DNA of 64,000 nucleotides, from positions 7,259,001 to 7,323,000 of the forward strand of contig JAJFZO010000049.1 in NCBI GenBank assembly GCA_021397835.1, written 5' to 3'. The notes under the pieces were generated by a model, which saw only the letters and a program-made list of their open reading frames with translations, searched no databases and was not told the origin of the DNA. This DNA comes from Moringa oleifera (lineage: Eukaryota > Streptophyta > Magnoliopsida > Brassicales > Moringaceae). Of this stretch, positions 62,110-64,000 are shown piece by piece. A program made the translations under genes and the position numbers. Numbering within the stretch: position 1 is the first letter of the stretch; every line of letters starts with the position of its first letter.

Positions 62110-64000
62110 AGCTTTTTTTTCTTATTTTAGTAGTTAATACAATTTTGTAAACAATAAGAAATATCTAGAGAGGCGAGAGGATGACTGGTCTCAATCGACT
62201 AAACATTTTGTCATTCCCCATGAAATTTTAGGATTAAATATATAAGACAAATATTGTTATACCCTGCCTTCTTTTTCTTTTTCTTGGATTTTTTTTTCAA
62301 ATAATCGATTTCTCATATTGACATTAATGATTAAACAAGATAAATGAGAATTGGCTTTGACTGATTTCTTGTCTTCCAGCATGCAGAAAAAAATTGATAA
62401 GCTTTCAATATTTAAACATTTATGATGTCTTAATATCAGACAATGCAATTTTATTTCCTTTACGAATTGATTTCACTTTCATTCTCTTCTATAAAAGTGT
62501 AAATACATTTTAATGTATTGATCATACTAAATAAGAATTATATTTTGTCACATAATTTTATCTTAATCCTATATTTACCTTATGCGAAAATCTCATTTTA
62601 TAATGGTTTTTTCTTATTCTCTTTTTAAGTAAATGATGAAATAATTACTCTTTCCATATATGTGATCAAGTTAAAGAACTGTATAAAAAAAAGTTAATAA
62701 GGAATGAATTATATTTCAAGAGTAATCAAAATAGTATTTTGTTAATCTTCAAGATAATGTTTTATTTTTACAATATTCTCTCTTAAAAATTTATTTATTT
62801 TTAAATAAAGCAACCAAGGACAAGCCAACTCTCACTTTTAAAAGAAAATAATTTGAAACTAGGTTAAACATACTGGAAACATTATTCTTAAGGATAGATG
62901 TACGAATATATCTTAATGCATAGCAAGTAGAATTGCATTCTGATGCTCAAGATTTAATGATCACTTCCGTGATAGTGTACTCTGGACACAAAAGTTTTGA
63001 ACATCTTAGAAAATTATTGTCGTATTTCAAAATGAAAGGTTTAAAAAGAAAAGGTAAAAGCTTTTTGAAAAGAGAGAAAAAAAAAACCACTTCTAAAAAG
63101 AAAAGAGAGTTTAAGGAATAAATGAAATGGTTCTCTCTTCCTACATGATTTACAGTGAACATGGATAGAACTAAGATAAGGATAATTCTTTCTTGGGTAA
63201 TTATAAAGATAAATTTTATCTTTTGAATTAATCCAAACAAGATAAATCTTTTAATATATTTTATCTTTTGAGTTCATCCAAATAATATGAAGTTAAATTA
63301 TACTTAAAATATTTTTTTCAAAATGCAATTGGGTAATAGCCTTAACCATGAGTCATAGGTTAAAATATCTTTTTCAAAATGCAATTGGGTAACATCCTTA
63401 ACCATGAGTCATGGGTGCACCCCCTTAACATTTTCAATCCAAAATGATACTTTTGATAATTGTTACTTCTCCTTAAACTCATCCAAGAAAATCAACATTG
63501 ATCTTAGTAATGCTAATAACTTCTTCACTGTAAATTTAGATGTCTTATCGTCCCTTTCTTGGAACATGTGTTCAATGAGGGTTGTTGAGTACAAGACCAA
63601 GTGAGAATTTTAACACTAAGAAAGATTTTAATGATCTATATTTAGATCTAGGCCGTCATATTATCGATGATATTAAAGAAAAAAAATTACTCCAAAGATG
63701 ATTTTAGAAAGCTTTTTAAGTGTTTTGCAACTAAATTCACCTTATCATTAGCTTTCATTCGAATTTAGGGTGACATGTTTCCTATCAAGCCAATCGGATT
63801 GATTATTAACATGTTATAACTAGTTTTATGTGATTAAGGAAGCCAACTACATGTCTATCGCTAAAATATTATCATCTTTATTATACCTTACCAATTACAT
63901 GTCTAATTCTTGTGAAGTTTATTAAAGTGTAAAGATTTTGATGTCAATATATAATGTAAAATAATCTTTTAATTTAGAAAGAAAAGATTCACTACAGCAA
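62110..64000. other. AT-rich DNA upstream of PP5
   Basis: Contains the PP5 promoter side but no gene that I recognise. A tandem repeat lies at 63304-63415. A looser pair of TTTTATCTTTTGA(A/G)TT(A/C)ATCC units occurs at about 63215 and 63260. Confidence 0.5.
63304..63415. repeat. 56-bp tandem duplication
   Basis: Two adjacent 56-bp units, 63304-63359 and 63360-63415, each contain TTTTTCAAAATGCAATTGGG and CCTTAACCATGAGTCAT, with only a few substitutions between them. Confidence 0.95.

Noticed and set aside
1..64000. tRNA, rRNA, CRISPR, operon-like or phage-like systems
   Set aside because: Nothing of these kinds could be supported by reading. The intron structure and retroelement content are those of a plant nuclear genome. 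A tRNAscan-SE and Infernal run would settle small RNAs.

Overview
The window is nuclear DNA of a plant, most likely a woody core eudicot. Genes are interrupted by many GT-AG introns, intergenic DNA is very AT-rich, and about half of the sequence is decayed plant retrotransposon. A rosid such as a member of the Malvaceae would fit the protein sequences, but that is an impression, not a result.

Three protein-coding genes are well supported. (1) 4216-5649, minus strand: an intronless leucine-rich-repeat receptor-like protein without a kinase, resembling Arabidopsis RLP29. (2) 39685-43562, plus strand: a 15-exon, divergent CUL1-type cullin of 738 residues that keeps the neddylation lysine. (3) 44010-60501, minus strand: serine/threonine protein phosphatase 5 (PP5), 12 constitutive coding exons giving 485 residues, with a probable non-coding 5' exon near 61971-62100. 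A cassette exon that adds membrane-spanning segments lies in its 9-kb fourth intron (50055-50231). The cullin and PP5 genes converge tail to tail, with 447 bp between stop codons.

Layout: 1-4215 is AT-rich intergenic DNA. 4216-5649 is the LRR gene. 5650-8600 shows no gene. 8600-10930 is a LINE remnant. 11150-17600, with a candidate LTR near 18071-19800, is a decayed Ty3/gypsy element of the Tat/Ogre type. 19870-21600 is a plus-strand transposon ORF remnant. 22430-24480 is a Ty1/copia pol remnant. 25150-25910 is a remnant of a plant transposon protein. 29568-30840 is a copia gag remnant. 31560-33960 is a mosaic of Tat integrase and transposon ORF pieces. 34974-37297 is a compact copia element with both LTRs but no reverse transcriptase. 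Two LINE remnants in opposite orientations lie inside PP5 intron 4. 62110-64000 is AT-rich upstream DNA with a short tandem repeat.

In Arabidopsis, RLP29 (At2g42800) and PP5 (At2g42810) carry adjacent locus numbers, as I recall them. Here the likely homologues lie on the same strand but are separated by about 38 kb of retrotransposon debris plus the cullin gene, which looks like old microsynteny expanded by transposons. Functionally, PP5 is a TPR-containing phosphatase and the cullin would be an SCF scaffold; nothing in the sequence shows that the three genes act together. I see no prokaryotic, viral or organellar system, no CRISPR array, and no tRNA or rRNA gene that I can support.
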